A stretch of 64,000 nt of DNA, taken from contig KE351655.1 of the NCBI GenBank assembly GCA_000415185.1, positions 113,653 through 177,652 of the forward strand, in the 5' to 3' direction. The notes beneath the pieces are model-generated. The model did no database searches and was not told the DNA's origin. It worked only from the letters and a program-made list of their open reading frames with translations. This DNA is from Enterococcus faecalis 13-SD-W-01. Lineage in GTDB: Bacteria > Bacillota > Bacilli > Lactobacillales > Enterococcaceae. Shown piece after piece: positions 42,506 to 56,155 of the stretch. Position numbers and translations under genes: made by a program. Numbering within the stretch: position 1 is the stretch's first letter; every line of letters starts with the position of its first letter.

Positions 42506-43801
42506 TTAATTTCCTTCTGTATTTTTTTGAGCGTTTTCCAATACTTTTTCTACTGTTTCATTGCCTACAGTTACACTATTAACTGCTTTTCCGATGACTC
42601 CAGCACTTGTGATATCACCCATTTTTGTGAAATTTTTCTCTCCGACTAATCCAAATACCTGCACTTCATCAAACGCTTCGGCGATTTCTTTTGGCAACTC
42701 ACCAAATGCTTGGATAACTTCATTTTCTTGATAAGTCGGCGAGTCAACTACTTTTTTATTCACTGGTTGTGCACCACCTGGCGACATCAAGATCCATTTT
42801 TCCATATTTTCTGGACGAGATAAAAACTCTGCAAATTTTTCTGCGGCTGCCTTTTTCGTTTCTTCTATACCAGATGTGATCGTCAATCCTGAAACCGTGC
42901 CATAAACTGCTGCGTCTTTTTTGGTTGGGATCGCAAATCCAATGGAATCAGCTTTCTCCGCTTCATAAACAGCAGGCAAGATATAAGTCGAATAAATAGC
43001 CATTGGTACAGTCCCGTTCATAAATGCATCTTTAATTTCTGTTACATCGTTTGATCCTGGCATCGTAAATTCCGACAATTTTTGATAATAGGTCAATGCT
43101 TCTCTCATTTCTGGTGTATCAATCGTCACATTTCCATCTTCATCTAATACGTTAGCGTTGTTTGACAAAGCGAATTGAGAGAATGCTTGTTCACTCATCG
43201 TTCCTTCTGCCGTTGGAATCGCTATACCAAATTTTCTGTTTTCTCTATCAGTGAAATGTTCAGCGATCTTTAAAATGTCCTCCCAATTTTGCGGTTCAGA
43301 AAACCCAGCCTCTGACAACTTTTCTTTGTCGTACCAAATCCCTTGCACCCATCCGCTGATTGGCGCTGCGATGTAACTTTTTCCATCTTCAGAACGTACA
43401 AGACTTTTTGCACCCTCATAGTAATTTTCTTCACCGGCAGATTCAATGACCGATTGTACAGCTTCCTGATCAATCAATTCGTCTTTATCCATCACTTTTG
43501 CAAAGTCTTGACTTACCTCCATTACTTCAGGCAGCTCTCGTGAACGTGCCAATGTGACAACTTTTGTATTGAATGCGGATTCTTCAACAGGAACTTGGCT
43601 TACTTTGATATCTGGATTTTCCTTTTCAAATGCTGCTACGATTTCATTAATAACGGAAAGTCGGTCTTGTTCCACAGAAGAGTGCATGAAGCGAATAGTC
43701 GTTTGTTCCTCTGCTTCGCTCGAATTTCCTCTTCCACACGCGGAGAATAGCAGAGTTGCAGTTGCTAGCGATGTAACGGCGATGAATGTTTTTAATTTCA
43801 T
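42506..43801 (-). CDS. Sugar ABC transporter substrate-binding lipoprotein (YcjN-like)
   Basis: A 431-residue CUT1-type binding protein. The start is the ATG at 43801 with AAGAGGTGG before it; the longer frame lacks a lipoprotein start. The signal peptide MKLKTFIAVTSLATATLL ends in the lipobox FSAC, whose Cys anchors the protein in the outer leaflet. The two-lobed binding fold follows (TTIRFMHSSVEQD; AAPISGWVQGIWYDKE; MAIYSTYILPAV). It overlaps the GH13_18 stop by ATGA. It probably binds the imported glucoside. Confidence 0.92.
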   Translation of the reverse strand: MKLKTFIAVTSLATATLLFSACGRGNSSEAEEQTTIRFMHSSVEQDRLSVINEIVAAFEKENPDIKVSQVPVEESAFNTKVVTLARSRELPEVMEVSQDFAKVMDKDELIDQEAVQSVIESAGEENYYEGAKSLVRSEDGKSYIAAPISGWVQGIWYDKEKLSEAGFSEPQNWEDILKIAEHFTDRENRKFGIAIPTAEGTMSEQAFSQFALSNNANVLDEDGNVTIDTPEMREALTYYQKLSEFTMPGSNDVTEIKDAFMNGTVPMAIYSTYILPAVYEAEKADSIGFAIPTKKDAAVYGTVSGLTITSGIEETKKAAAEKFAEFLSRPENMEKWILMSPGGAQPVNKKVVDSPTYQENEVIQAFGELPKEIAEAFDEVQVFGLVGEKNFTKMGDITSAGVIGKAVNSVTVGNETVEKVLENAQKNTEGN

Positions 43802-45486
43802 TTTTCCACCTCTTTTTTTATTTTCAACCACAAGTACTGGTATGGCTGTAGCTGCACTTCATTTCGATATTCAAATTTTCTTTTGTTGAATAAATCCCAA
43901 TACTCCGCATCTGGTAATTTGTAAACAGATAGCTCATTTGAAAAATTATAAATAGCTAAAACTTGTTCTTCTTCTATTTTTCTAATAAAAGCTACGATTT
44001 GATTATTGGATTCTTGAACAATCATTTCCGCATCTGGATGGAACGCTTTGACCGTTTTGCGTGTACCCACGATTTCACTCAATCCGTGATAAACCATTTT
44101 TCTCAATGGCGTGTTTTCAAGTTCTTCTCTGATTTCATCAAGTTCATATTTTTTCCGGTTGATACTTCGATTCTCCCCAGTTTTTTCGACGCCGTCATAA
44201 TCATTTCTGCTTCCTAAAATACTTTGGATATAAATAGCAGGAATCCCAGGAACCGCTACCAAAAGTGCATGGGCCAATAAAAATCGTTGTTTTCGCAGCT
44301 CATCTTCGTCTTTTTTAGCACTCAGAGCATCAAGGTACGTAACATTGATTTCATAAGGACTAGTTGTGCCATTTGGATTCTTTTTGTAATTGACCAAGGC
44401 ACCTTCTTTTTTCAACTCTTCAACTAAATTCTGAATCTCTGTTTCTGGAACAATACCCCTGATTGGATTTAATCCGATACCATCATGGGAAGCTAAAAAG
44501 TTAAAGAAAGTTGTTCCTTCTTTCGTATGTTCAAGCGAACTTGCCCAGTTTTTTAAATAAGTCGTATTTCCAGTGTGGATAGCATAAAGTACTAACGGGG
44601 GTAGTGGAAATTGATAAACCATTTGTGCTTCATTACTTCCATCACCGAAATAGCTGATATTATCTTTATGAGGAACATTAGTCTCAGTAATCAAAATAGT
44701 GCCTGGCGCAGCTTCATCTACTACTTTTCGAAACACTTGGATGATTTTATGCGTTTCCGGTAAATGGATACACGAAGTTCCTAATGTTTTCCACAAAAAA
44801 CCGACAGCATCCAGACGTATAAACTCCGCTCCTTTTTCTAAGTAAAACAATAAGATATCAATCATTCGAAGTAACACTTCTGGATTTTTGAAATTCACGT
44901 CTACTTGATCTGCGCTGAAAGTCGTCCAAATGTTTTTTTCTTCTCTATTTTTATCTTCAAATTTCGTCAATAAAGGACTGGTTCTTGGACGTGTTACTTT
45001 GCTTAAATCTATCGTTGGATCTAAATCAATAAAGAAATCTTTATACTCTGGATTTAAAGCCAAATATTCCTGAAACCAGATACTTTTAGCAGATAAATGA
45101 TTGCAAACAAAATCAAACATGAGACGTGTCTCTTTAAACATTTCTAGGTCTTCCCACGTGCCATTCTTTTCATCTATTTTTTGATAATCTACTACGGAAA
45201 AACCATCGTCTGATGTATAAGGAAAAAATGGTAAAAAGTGGACGATGTTGAATAGTTCTGATAAATACTTTTGATAAAAATGACGGAATGAAACCAGATT
45301 TGCTTGACCTTCTTCTGAAAATTGATCAGCATATGTAATCAAAAACAAATCTTGTTCGTCCCAATGCTGTTTGGCTGATTTTATTGCAAGTTTTTTGTGC
45401 TTCGTTACACGTTGTTTGATTTTCTCTGATAATTCTATACTGAGTTCTTTGTTGTGGTAAATCTCAATTAAGAGCTGTTCATACAT
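43798..45486 (-). CDS. GH13_18 phosphorylase, probable glucosylglycerate phosphorylase (YcjM-like)
   Basis: A 562-residue retaining phosphorylase of the sucrose-phosphorylase subfamily. The catalytic nucleophile is Asp226 in FIRLDAVGF, the acid/base is Glu268 in LITETNVPH, and the transition-state stabiliser is Asp335 in ASHDGIGLNPIRG. E. coli YcjM of this subfamily is a glucosylglycerate phosphorylase. The glycerate kinase in the same operon supports that substrate. Sucrose or sucrose-6'-phosphate phosphorylase is the alternative, but the window's sucrose genes are elsewhere. It is the first gene of the operon. Confidence 0.85.
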   Translation of the reverse strand: MYEQLLIEIYHNKELSIELSEKIKQRVTKHKKLAIKSAKQHWDEQDLFLITYADQFSEEGQANLVSFRHFYQKYLSELFNIVHFLPFFPYTSDDGFSVVDYQKIDEKNGTWEDLEMFKETRLMFDFVCNHLSAKSIWFQEYLALNPEYKDFFIDLDPTIDLSKVTRPRTSPLLTKFEDKNREEKNIWTTFSADQVDVNFKNPEVLLRMIDILLFYLEKGAEFIRLDAVGFLWKTLGTSCIHLPETHKIIQVFRKVVDEAAPGTILITETNVPHKDNISYFGDGSNEAQMVYQFPLPPLVLYAIHTGNTTYLKNWASSLEHTKEGTTFFNFLASHDGIGLNPIRGIVPETEIQNLVEELKKEGALVNYKKNPNGTTSPYEINVTYLDALSAKKDEDELRKQRFLLAHALLVAVPGIPAIYIQSILGSRNDYDGVEKTGENRSINRKKYELDEIREELENTPLRKMVYHGLSEIVGTRKTVKAFHPDAEMIVQESNNQIVAFIRKIEEEQVLAIYNFSNELSVYKLPDAEYWDLFNKRKFEYRNEVQLQPYQYLWLKIKKEVEK

Positions 45487-45509
45487 ATATCAAACATCCT
45501 TTCTTTTTT

Positions 45510-45523
45510 TGGGAGCGTTCCCA
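45510..45523. promoter_or_regulatory. Likely LacI-family operator upstream of the ycj-like operon
   Basis: TGGGAGCGTTCCCA is a near-perfect palindrome centred on CG, 24 bp upstream of the GH13_18 start. Its half TGGGAGCG recurs at 45648-45657 beside the regulator gene, so both divergent promoters share one operator type. Confidence 0.7.
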
Positions 45524-45541
45524 GCAACTAAATAATATTAC

Positions 45542-45555
45542 AGAAAGCGCTTACT
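45542..45555. promoter_or_regulatory. cre-like CcpA site in the ycj/LacI divergent promoter region
   Basis: AGAAAGCGCTTACT fits the cre consensus except for its two end bases. Catabolite repression of the glucoside operon would be expected. Confidence 0.45.
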
Positions 45556-45647
45556 GTCAATGGTATTTTTAACAATCTTTATATAGCAACAAAAACAAAA
45601 AGAATAGACAAACGAAGTCCTATATTGTACTATTTAATTGTTGTAAT

Positions 45648-45657
45648 AGCGCTCCCA
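45648..45657. promoter_or_regulatory. Second LacI-type operator half-site near the regulator gene
   Basis: AGCGCTCCCA is the inverse of TGGGAGCGCT and matches the operator at 45510-45523 over its conserved part. It lies 19 bp before the regulator start codon, consistent with autoregulation. Confidence 0.55.
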
Positions 45658-45676
45658 AAATGGAGGATAATGAAAA

Positions 45677-46702
45677 ATGAAGCCAACTATTTATGATATT
45701 GCAAAAAAAGCAAATGTCTCAAAATCAACTGTTTCCCGTGTGCTGAATAATCAACCGAATATATCATCGAAAGCCAAAGATAGCGTGCTTAAAGCCATTG
45801 AAGAATTGGATTATGCACCAAGTAAAATAGCCAGAGGATTAACTGGCAGTGGATTTGATGCGATTTTAGCCGTTAGCCATCGTACTTCCGATACGACGTA
45901 TGGCAATCCGTTTTTTTCTGATGTCATTCAAGCAATTTCAGGTATTTCTGAAAAAAATCATTTTGATTTGATTTTACAAACAGCTCGCACACCTGAAGAA
46001 GAATTGGAAAAATGCAAAAAGAAAATCCAAGAAAAGATGATTAGAGGAATCATTATTTTGAGCTCTTCTATGGATGAGAGTCTGCTTTCTGAATTAGACC
46101 GATATGGGATACCAATTGTTGTAATTGGGAAAGTAGATCAAAAATATGAACATATCTACTCTGTTGATACGGATAATTTCCAAGACAGTTATGATTTAGT
46201 CAAAGTGATGATTGAAAAGGGCCATACAAAAATTGCTTGTCTTCATGCACCTACGGAAGTCCATGTTGCTAGTGATCGATTAAATGGTTATCGCCAATGT
46301 TTATTTGACCATCATCTAGATCTTCGCAACGAATGGATCATTAATGGCGGTTTCCGCTTAGAAGACAGTCTTGATGCAGTAGAAAAACTGTTGAGCCTTC
46401 CCGAAAAACCAACGGCGATTTTTACTACAGATGCCTTGAAATCATTAAGTGTGTATAAAATATTGGATCAGAACCAGCAATATATCCCGAATGATCTTTC
46501 GATTGCTGGATTCAGTGACTATACACTTTCTTCGCTTTTTTCTCCACAACTTTCCCGTATTGATGTGCCGACAAACCGATTAGGGGAAGCGGCAACCGAG
46601 CTGCTTTTTCAGCTTATCTATAAAATGCCGGTAGAAGACCAAAAAATACTGGTTCCAACAGAACTAACTTTAACTGACTCTATTTCTGTGAATCACGGAT
46701 AA
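45677..46702 (+). CDS. LacI-family regulator of the glucoside operon (YcjW-like)
   Basis: A 341-residue LacI/GalR regulator. The helix-turn-helix reads TIYDIAKKANVSKSTVSRVL and the hinge helix PSKIARGLTGSG. A sugar-binding core follows (RIDVPTNRLGEAATELLF near the end). It is divergent from the operon at 33751-45486 across a 190-bp region holding two TGGGAGCG sites and a cre-like site. In E. coli the corresponding regulator is YcjW. The ATG follows GGAGG by 10 bp. Confidence 0.92.
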   Translation: MKPTIYDIAKKANVSKSTVSRVLNNQPNISSKAKDSVLKAIEELDYAPSKIARGLTGSGFDAILAVSHRTSDTTYGNPFFSDVIQAISGISEKNHFDLILQTARTPEEELEKCKKKIQEKMIRGIIILSSSMDESLLSELDRYGIPIVVIGKVDQKYEHIYSVDTDNFQDSYDLVKVMIEKGHTKIACLHAPTEVHVASDRLNGYRQCLFDHHLDLRNEWIINGGFRLEDSLDAVEKLLSLPEKPTAIFTTDALKSLSVYKILDQNQQYIPNDLSIAGFSDYTLSSLFSPQLSRIDVPTNRLGEAATELLFQLIYKMPVEDQKILVPTELTLTDSISVNHG

Positions 46703-46736
46703 GTATATTATACCAATATCTTTTTCATAAATAATT

Positions 46737-46783
46737 AAAAAAGCCAAAACACCTCAGCAAGGGCTGGGTGTTTTGGCTTTTTT
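46737..46783. terminator. Bidirectional terminator between the LacI regulator and the luciferase-like gene
   Basis: A 17-bp stem (46737-46753 with 46767-46783) has A-rich and T-rich ends. It serves two convergent genes. Confidence 0.9.
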
Positions 46784-46831
46784 ATATTAATGTTTTGACA
46801 ACTTCATATTACTTATTCGTGTTTCACTTGA

Positions 46832-47851
46832 TTAGTCACGCCAGCCCAAATCTGGTGCGATGTCTTTTACGATTGTTTCTAGTAAATGCATATTGTATTC
46901 TACACCTAATGTATTTGGTATTGTTACAAGAACTGTATCTGCTTCTTGGATTGCTTCGTCTTCAGCCAATTCTTTGACCAATTTCTCAGGTTCTCCTACA
47001 AATGTTTTACCAAAGATTGTTGGATTTTGATGATAAGCAAGATAACCTACTTGATCTTGTCCGCCATCATTACCAAACAGGCGGCGATCCAAGTCAGTTG
47101 TGATTGGCTGGATGGAGCGAGTCACAAGTGTTCTTGGCTCAAAATCATGCCCTGCTTGTTTCCACGCTTCTTTATAGGCACGCAATTGATTTGCTTGCTG
47201 TACATGGAATGGTTCATCTGATTCATAGTTTACCAATGTTGAAGATTGCAGATTCATTCCGTTTTGTGCAGCCCAGATCGCTGTTTGTTGTGATCCAGCA
47301 CCCCACCAGATACGTTGACGCAAACCTTCTGAATAAGGCTCGATACGTAATTTACCTGGACCTTGCGGGAACATTGGTTGCGGATTTGGTTCTGCAAAAG
47401 CTTTTCCTTCAATCAATGATAAAAATTCAAGAGTACGTTCACGTGTGATGTCTTGGATTTCTTCTTCGCTATAATCGTAGCCGAAATATTGCCAGCCGTT
47501 CAATACTTGCTCTGGTGAACCACGGCCCACGCCCAATTGCACTCTTCCTTGTGTGATGATATCTGTCAATCCAGCATTTTCTGCCATGTAATAGGGATTT
47601 TCATAACGCATATCGATCAACCCTGTACCGATTTCGATCTTGCTTGTTTTTGCACCGATTGCTGAAAGCAATGGGAATGGCGAACCAATTTGATTGGCAA
47701 AATGGTGGACACGATAATATGCACCATCTACTCCGATTTTTTCTGCTTCAACAGCTAATTCGATGGATTGCAGATACGCATCTGCTGCTGTTTTTACCAT
47801 TGATCCTTGGTCCATCCAATGACCAAAACTTAAAAAGCCGATTTTTTTCAA
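46832..47851 (-). CDS. LLM-class flavin-dependent oxidoreductase
   Basis: A 339-residue luciferase-like monooxygenase with a TIM-barrel fold. It begins MKKIGFLSFGHWMDQ from a TTG start with AAAGGAGG 7 bp upstream. GGWQLGVGRGSPEQVLNG-type phrases (LGVGRGSPEQVLNGWQYFG) and GRVQLGVGRG are diagnostic for the class, as is RIWWGAGSQQTAIWAAQNGM. Members use reduced FMN or F420, and the low-GC Firmicute examples use FMN. The substrate is unknown. It is a single gene. Confidence 0.88.
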   Translation of the reverse strand: MKKIGFLSFGHWMDQGSMVKTAADAYLQSIELAVEAEKIGVDGAYYRVHHFANQIGSPFPLLSAIGAKTSKIEIGTGLIDMRYENPYYMAENAGLTDIITQGRVQLGVGRGSPEQVLNGWQYFGYDYSEEEIQDITRERTLEFLSLIEGKAFAEPNPQPMFPQGPGKLRIEPYSEGLRQRIWWGAGSQQTAIWAAQNGMNLQSSTLVNYESDEPFHVQQANQLRAYKEAWKQAGHDFEPRTLVTRSIQPITTDLDRRLFGNDGGQDQVGYLAYHQNPTIFGKTFVGEPEKLVKELAEDEAIQEADTVLVTIPNTLGVEYNMHLLETIVKDIAPDLGWRD

Positions 47852-48051
47852 GATAATGCCTCCTTTAGCTTTATCTACTATAGATGTTTTTTTGTTCTAA
47901 GACGTCCTGATTCTACTACGTTTTTTCTAATATGGCGAGCAATTATACTCGCAAAAGACGGTTGTTTGTCTTAAAGAAAAACAGATCGGAAAAACAATCA
48001 TTTTTCATAAAATTTATCCGCAAAAATGACGAAAAAAGGCAAAATAAAAAA

Positions 48052-48086
48052 CACCTCCGCCAAACAAAATTTGCTTGGCAGAGGTG
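48052..48086 (-). terminator. Terminator downstream of rpoC
   Basis: A 12-bp stem with one mismatch (48052-48063 with 48075-48086) is followed on the minus strand by a T-rich run. Confidence 0.82.
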
Positions 48087-48103
48087 CTTAATCAGCGCTC
48101 TGA

Positions 48104-51100
48104 TTAACGTTTGTTTTCGTTCATTGCATCTTCAGCAGCCATTTGTGCTTCGATGTCAGAAATGCTGTAAACATTTTCGCTTGCTACGCCGACTTCTTTT
48201 GGTTCCATGTCACGGTAACGTTGCATACCTGTACCTGCAGGGATGATTTTACCGATGATAACATTTTCTTTCAAACCAAGAAGCGGATCTTTCTTACCGC
48301 GGATCGCAGCGTCTGTTAGGACACGTGTTGTTTCCTGGAAGGAAGCGGCAGACAAGAAGCTGTTTGTTTCCAAGGACGCTTTTGTAATACCTAGTAATAC
48401 TGGACGAGATGTTGCAGGAACGCCGCCAGCGACTAATGTATTGTAGTTTTGGTCTTTGAAATCAGCAATGTCTAGTAATGTACCAGGAAGGATATTTGTA
48501 TCACCTGGGTCCATTACGCGAACTTTACGCAACATTTGACGAACCATTACTTCGATATGTTTGTCTCCGATTTCTACCCCTTGCATACGGTATACGCGTT
48601 GTACTTCACGCAATAGATAGTTTTCGACAGATAATACATCACGAACTTGTAATAATTGTTTAGGATCGATTGAACCTTCTGTCAATGGTGCACCACGATG
48701 GATCATATCGCCTTCAGCGACTTTCATGCGTGCTGTATAAGGAACAGTATACGTACGTGTATCTGTTTTCCCTTTGATTGTTACTTCTTTTGTACGTGTT
48801 GAAGGATCTTCAGAGATATCGATCACATCACCTGTAACTTCAGTGATGACCGCTTGCCCTTTCGGATTACGTGCTTCAAAAATTTCTTGGACACGAGGAA
48901 GACCTTGAGTGATATCGTCTCCAGCAACCCCGCCGGTATGGAAAGTACGCATTGTCAACTGAGTACCAGGTTCACCGATTGATTGAGCAGCGATTGTACC
49001 AACTGCTTCACCAACTTCAACGTCAGAACCAGTTGCAAGGTTACGTCCATAACAATGTTTACATACACCATGTTTTGTATTACATGTGAAGACAGAACGG
49101 ATCGTTACTGTTTCGACACCTGCATCAACGATTTGTTTTGCAAGATCTTCAGAAATCAATTGATCGTTGCCGATGATCATTTCACCAGTAGAAGGATTGA
49201 AGACTGATTTACGTGTGTAACGGCCAATCAAACGTTCTTCTAATGATTCGATGATCTCGTTTCCTTCACGAATTGCTTTTATCTCTAGACCACGGTCTGT
49301 ACCGCAATCTTCTTCACGAATGATGACATCTTGGGCAACGTCAACCAAACGACGTGTCAAGTAACCGGAATCGGCTGTCTTCAAGGCTGTATCGGTCATA
49401 CCTTTACGAGCTCCGTGAGTAGAGATAAACATTTCCAAGACGGATAGACCTTCACGGAAGTTTGAGATGATCGGCAATTCCATGATTTGTCCATTCGGCG
49501 CAGCCATCAACCCACGCATACCAGCAAGCTGAGTAAAGTTGGAGATGTTACCACGGGCTCCAGAGTCGGACATCATGAAGATTGGGTTTTTCGCATCTAG
49601 ACTTTCCATCAGTTTTTGTTGGATTTCGTCTTTCGCTGCGTTCCAAACACCGATAACACGTTCATAACGTTCTTCGTCTGTGATCAAACCACGACGGAAT
49701 TGTTTCGTGATTGTTTCGACTTGTTTATGTGCTGTTTCGATGATTGCTTGTTTTTCATTCAGAACACTGATATCCGCGATACCAACAGTGATACCGGCAT
49801 GTGTTGAATGTTTGTATCCTAAATCTTTCATACGGTCAAGCATTTTAGATGTTTCAGTAACTTTGAAACGTTTGAATACTTCAGCGATGATGTTTCCTAG
49901 GTTTTTCTTCTTGAACGGCAATACTAACGGTTGTTCTTTGATATGAGTTGGAATATCTGTTCCAGCTTCAACAAAGTACTTGTCTGGTGTTTGAACAGTC
50001 AAGTTGAAGTCCGTTGGTTCGTTCAAGTATGGGAATTCTTGCGGCATGATTTCATTGAAAATGATCTTACCGACAGTTGTGATCATTGTACGTTCTTTTT
50101 GCCAATCAGTGAATGGTTTGTCACCTAGAGAATTAGGGTTCACACCAATACGTGAATGTAAATGAACGTAGCCGTTGCGCCATGCGATGACAGCTTCATT
50201 TTGATCACGGAAGACCATACCTTCGCCTTCGCGTCCTTCTTCTTCCATTGTTAGGTAGTAGTTACCTAGAACCATATCTTGGGAAGGAGTTACGACTGGT
50301 TTACCGTCTTTTGGATTCAAGATGTTTTGTGCAGCAAGCATCAACATACGTGCTTCAGCTTGTGCTTCTTCATTCAATGGTACATGGACCGCCATTTGGT
50401 CTCCATCGAAATCGGCATTATAAGCTTCACATACAAGTGGATGCAAACGGATTGCACGGCCTTGTACTAAAACTGGTTCAAATGCTTGGATACCTAATCT
50501 GTGAAGCGTAGGTGCCCGGTTAAGAAGAACTGGGTGTTCTTTGATTACGTCTTCCAAAACATCCCAAACTTCGTCTTCTTGACGTTCGATTTTACGTTTT
50601 GCGTTCTTGATATTTGAAGCAAGTTCGCGTTGTACCAATTCGCGCATTACGAATGGTTTGAACAATTCGATCGCCATTTCTTTTGGCAGACCACATTGAT
50701 ACATTTTCAAGAATGGTCCAACAACGATAACGGAACGACCAGAGTAGTCAACACGTTTACCCAGCAAGTTTTGACGGAAACGACCTTGTTTCCCTTTCAA
50801 CATGTGAGAAAGTGATTTTAATGGGCGGTTACCTGGTCCAGTTACTGGACGGCCGCGACGACCATTATCGATCAATGCGTCAACTGCTTCTTGCAGCATA
50901 CGTTTTTCGTTTTGTACGATGATTCCAGGAGCGTTCAAGTCTAACAAGCGTTTCAAACGGTTGTTACGGTTGATAACACGACGATACAAGTCATTCAAGT
51001 CACTTGTTGCAAAACGTCCGCCTTCTAATTGGACCATTGGGCGCAAATCAGGAGGGATAACTGGAATAACATCCATGACCATCCAGCTTGGTTCGTTTCC

Positions 51101-51757
51101 TGAAGCACGGAAAGCTTCCAAGATGTCTAAACGACGGATAGCACGTGTACGTTTTTGTCCTTGTGCTGTTTTCAATTCTTCTTTCAATTCAGCTGCTTCT
51201 GCATCTAAATCTACGTTATCCAATAATTGTTTGATAGCTTCGGCACCCATTGCTGCATGGAATTCTTGGCCGTATTGGTCACGTTTTTCGCGGTATTCGC
51301 GTTCAGTCAATAATTGTTTTTTCTCTAAGCTTGTGTTACCTGGTTCAATGACCACATATGAAGCAAAATAAATGATTTCTTCTAACGCGCGAGGGCTCAT
51401 GTCTAATACAAGACCCATACGAGAAGGAATACCTTTAAAGTACCAGATATGTGAAACAGGTGCTGCTAATTCGATGTGACCCATACGTTCACGACGAACT
51501 TTTGAACGAGTAACTTCAACGCCGCATCGGTCACAAACGATGCCTTTATAGCGAATACGTTTATATTTTCCGCAGGCACATTCCCAGTCTTTTGTTGGAC
51601 CAAAAATACGCTCACAGAATAACCCTTCACGTTCAGGTTTCAGTGTACGATAGTTAATCGTCTCAGGTTTTTTTACTTCGCCATAAGACCAGCTTCTGAT
51701 TTTTTCGGGAGAAGCCAAACCTATTTGCATACTTTCGAATTTATTTACATCGATCAA
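48104..51757 (-). CDS. rpoC: DNA-directed RNA polymerase subunit beta'
   Basis: A 1217-residue beta' subunit. The zinc site [20 protein letters not shown] lies near residue 60, and the absolutely conserved catalytic [10 protein letters not shown] holds three aspartates that bind magnesium. The second zinc cluster ([13 protein letters not shown]) and the trigger-loop region follow. The TTG start follows GGAGGG. It lies 79 bp behind rpoB in the usual order. Confidence 0.99.
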   Translation of the reverse strand: MIDVNKFESMQIGLASPEKIRSWSYGEVKKPETINYRTLKPEREGLFCERIFGPTKDWECACGKYKRIRYKGIVCDRCGVEVTRSKVRRERMGHIELAAPVSHIWYFKGIPSRMGLVLDMSPRALEEIIYFASYVVIEPGNTSLEKKQLLTEREYREKRDQYGQEFHAAMGAEAIKQLLDNVDLDAEAAELKEELKTAQGQKRTRAIRRLDILEAFRASGNEPSWMVMDVIPVIPPDLRPMVQLEGGRFATSDLNDLYRRVINRNNRLKRLLDLNAPGIIVQNEKRMLQEAVDALIDNGRRGRPVTGPGNRPLKSLSHMLKGKQGRFRQNLLGKRVDYSGRSVIVVGPFLKMYQCGLPKEMAIELFKPFVMRELVQRELASNIKNAKRKIERQEDEVWDVLEDVIKEHPVLLNRAPTLHRLGIQAFEPVLVQGRAIRLHPLVCEAYNADFDGDQMAVHVPLNEEAQAEARMLMLAAQNILNPKDGKPVVTPSQDMVLGNYYLTMEEEGREGEGMVFRDQNEAVIAWRNGYVHLHSRIGVNPNSLGDKPFTDWQKERTMITTVGKIIFNEIMPQEFPYLNEPTDFNLTVQTPDKYFVEAGTDIPTHIKEQPLVLPFKKKNLGNIIAEVFKRFKVTETSKMLDRMKDLGYKHSTHAGITVGIADISVLNEKQAIIETAHKQVETITKQFRRGLITDEERYERVIGVWNAAKDEIQQKLMESLDAKNPIFMMSDSGARGNISNFTQLAGMRGLMAAPNGQIMELPIISNFREGLSVLEMFISTHGARKGMTDTALKTADSGYLTRRLVDVAQDVIIREEDCGTDRGLEIKAIREGNEIIESLEERLIGRYTRKSVFNPSTGEMIIGNDQLISEDLAKQIVDAGVETVTIRSVFTCNTKHGVCKHCYGRNLATGSDVEVGEAVGTIAAQSIGEPGTQLTMRTFHTGGVAGDDITQGLPRVQEIFEARNPKGQAVITEVTGDVIDISEDPSTRTKEVTIKGKTDTRTYTVPYTARMKVAEGDMIHRGAPLTEGSIDPKQLLQVRDVLSVENYLLREVQRVYRMQGVEIGDKHIEVMVRQMLRKVRVMDPGDTNILPGTLLDIADFKDQNYNTLVAGGVPATSRPVLLGITKASLETNSFLSAASFQETTRVLTDAAIRGKKDPLLGLKENVIIGKIIPAGTGMQRYRDMEPKEVGVASENVYSISDIEAQMAAEDAMNENKR

Positions 51758-51836
51758 AAGGGGTTCCCTCCATTTCGTTTAATGGCAAAACCGCAAGACG
51801 GCTGATCTGTGCCGTCTCGCAGATGTATAGACTGGA

Positions 51837-55454
<3,618 letters not shown>

Positions 55455-55795
55455 GCTCTTCACCCCTCTAAAATGTCATTCAAAAAGACTACCCGATCAA
55501 TCGTTACAAAATAATTACAAATATTATAATTAGGTAACAACAGACATTTTTTGCGGCTTTTAGGCAAAAAAAACCAAAAATAGAACGTTCTCTTGAAACT
55601 TTACTTTCGTGAGCTTCTACTTTTGTGTTCTTATTTCAAAGCCGAAACGGACAATATTTCGTTTCTGCCTTCTCTTCATCAGATAGTTTTTGCAACTTCA
55701 TATAATACACGTTTTTACTATATAAGTCAACCCATTTTCGCCCTTTCTTTTCAGGCTGCTTCCAATAATTTATTTTCAGAATTTTCAACTTGTTG

Positions 55796-55824
55796 TTGAC
55801 AGGAAAAACACAATTCGCTATACT
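55796..55824 (+). promoter_or_regulatory. Consensus promoter of the amino-acid transporter leader
   Basis: TTGACA (55796-55801), a 17-bp spacer and TATACT (55819-55824) start a transcript near 55831, about 325 nt before the structural gene. Confidence 0.88.
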
Positions 55825-55857
55825 TCTACTTAATTCAATTTGTGGAGGAAATTTATT

Positions 55858-55920
55858 ATGAGAACAATACAGCTTACACCCACACAACTGAATAACTTTT
55901 ACTTTAGCTACTTTAGATAG
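55858..55920 (+). CDS. Aromatic-rich leader peptide
   Basis: A 20-residue peptide begins at the ATG at 55858 with GGAGGAA 7 bp upstream. It contains the tail FYFSYFR, so three Phe and two Tyr codons precede the stop. It is too short for a domain and lies directly ahead of switchable hairpins and a terminator. Its likely role is to report Phe/Tyr-tRNA supply to the attenuator of the transporter operon. Confidence 0.75.
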   Translation: MRTIQLTPTQLNNFYFSYFR

Positions 55921-56086
55921 GTTTGTATTCATTCATGATGGATACAAACGTTAAACAACTTGTTTGTATCTATGATGGCTAAAGAACTTTGTAATGCGAC
56001 AGAGGGCCACGTAGACGATTACGCTAAGTGGCTGAGGAAAAGCATACAAAGAATCTTATATTTGTATCTTAAACTTCGAATTATCC

Positions 56087-56127
56087 AATCCATTTAGACG
56101 TATCATATCGTCTGAATGGATTTTTTT
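56087..56127 (+). terminator. Attenuator terminator in front of the transporter operon
   Basis: A 14-bp stem (56087-56100 with 56109-56122) has an 8-nt loop and a T run (56121-56127). It ends 28 bp before the binding-protein start, so it regulates rather than separates operons. Confidence 0.9.
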
Positions 56128-56155
56128 GTTTTTCAAAACTAAGGAGGAAAAAAAG

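Larger units (their letters stand above)
55831..56155 (+). promoter_or_regulatory. Attenuator leader with alternative hairpins
   Basis: After the leader peptide the RNA carries repeated complementary segments: GTTTGTAT at 55921-55928 and 55962-55969, ATACAAA at 55943-55949 and 56044-56050, and TTTGTAT at 56061-56067. Each can pair only with one neighbour at a time. A further hairpin joins 56005-56010 and 56028-56033. TAGACG at 56012-56017 could compete for the 3' terminator arm at 56109-56114. The set is typical of translation-controlled attenuation. No T-box AGGGUGG element was seen. Confidence 0.7.

Noticed and set aside
55636..55932. A 98-residue minus-strand frame across the transporter leader
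   Set aside because: It runs against the promoter, leader peptide and hairpins, lacks a start signal and has no recognisable domain.
56001..56040. Possible T-box element before the amino-acid transporter
   Set aside because: The segment AGGGCCACG lacks the conserved T-box AGGGUGGNACC sequence, and the terminator lies farther downstream; the leader peptide explains the region better.
55972..56097. A 41-residue plus-strand frame inside the attenuator leader
   Set aside because: No Shine-Dalgarno precedes it and its end lies inside the terminator stem; the RNA-structure explanation is better.
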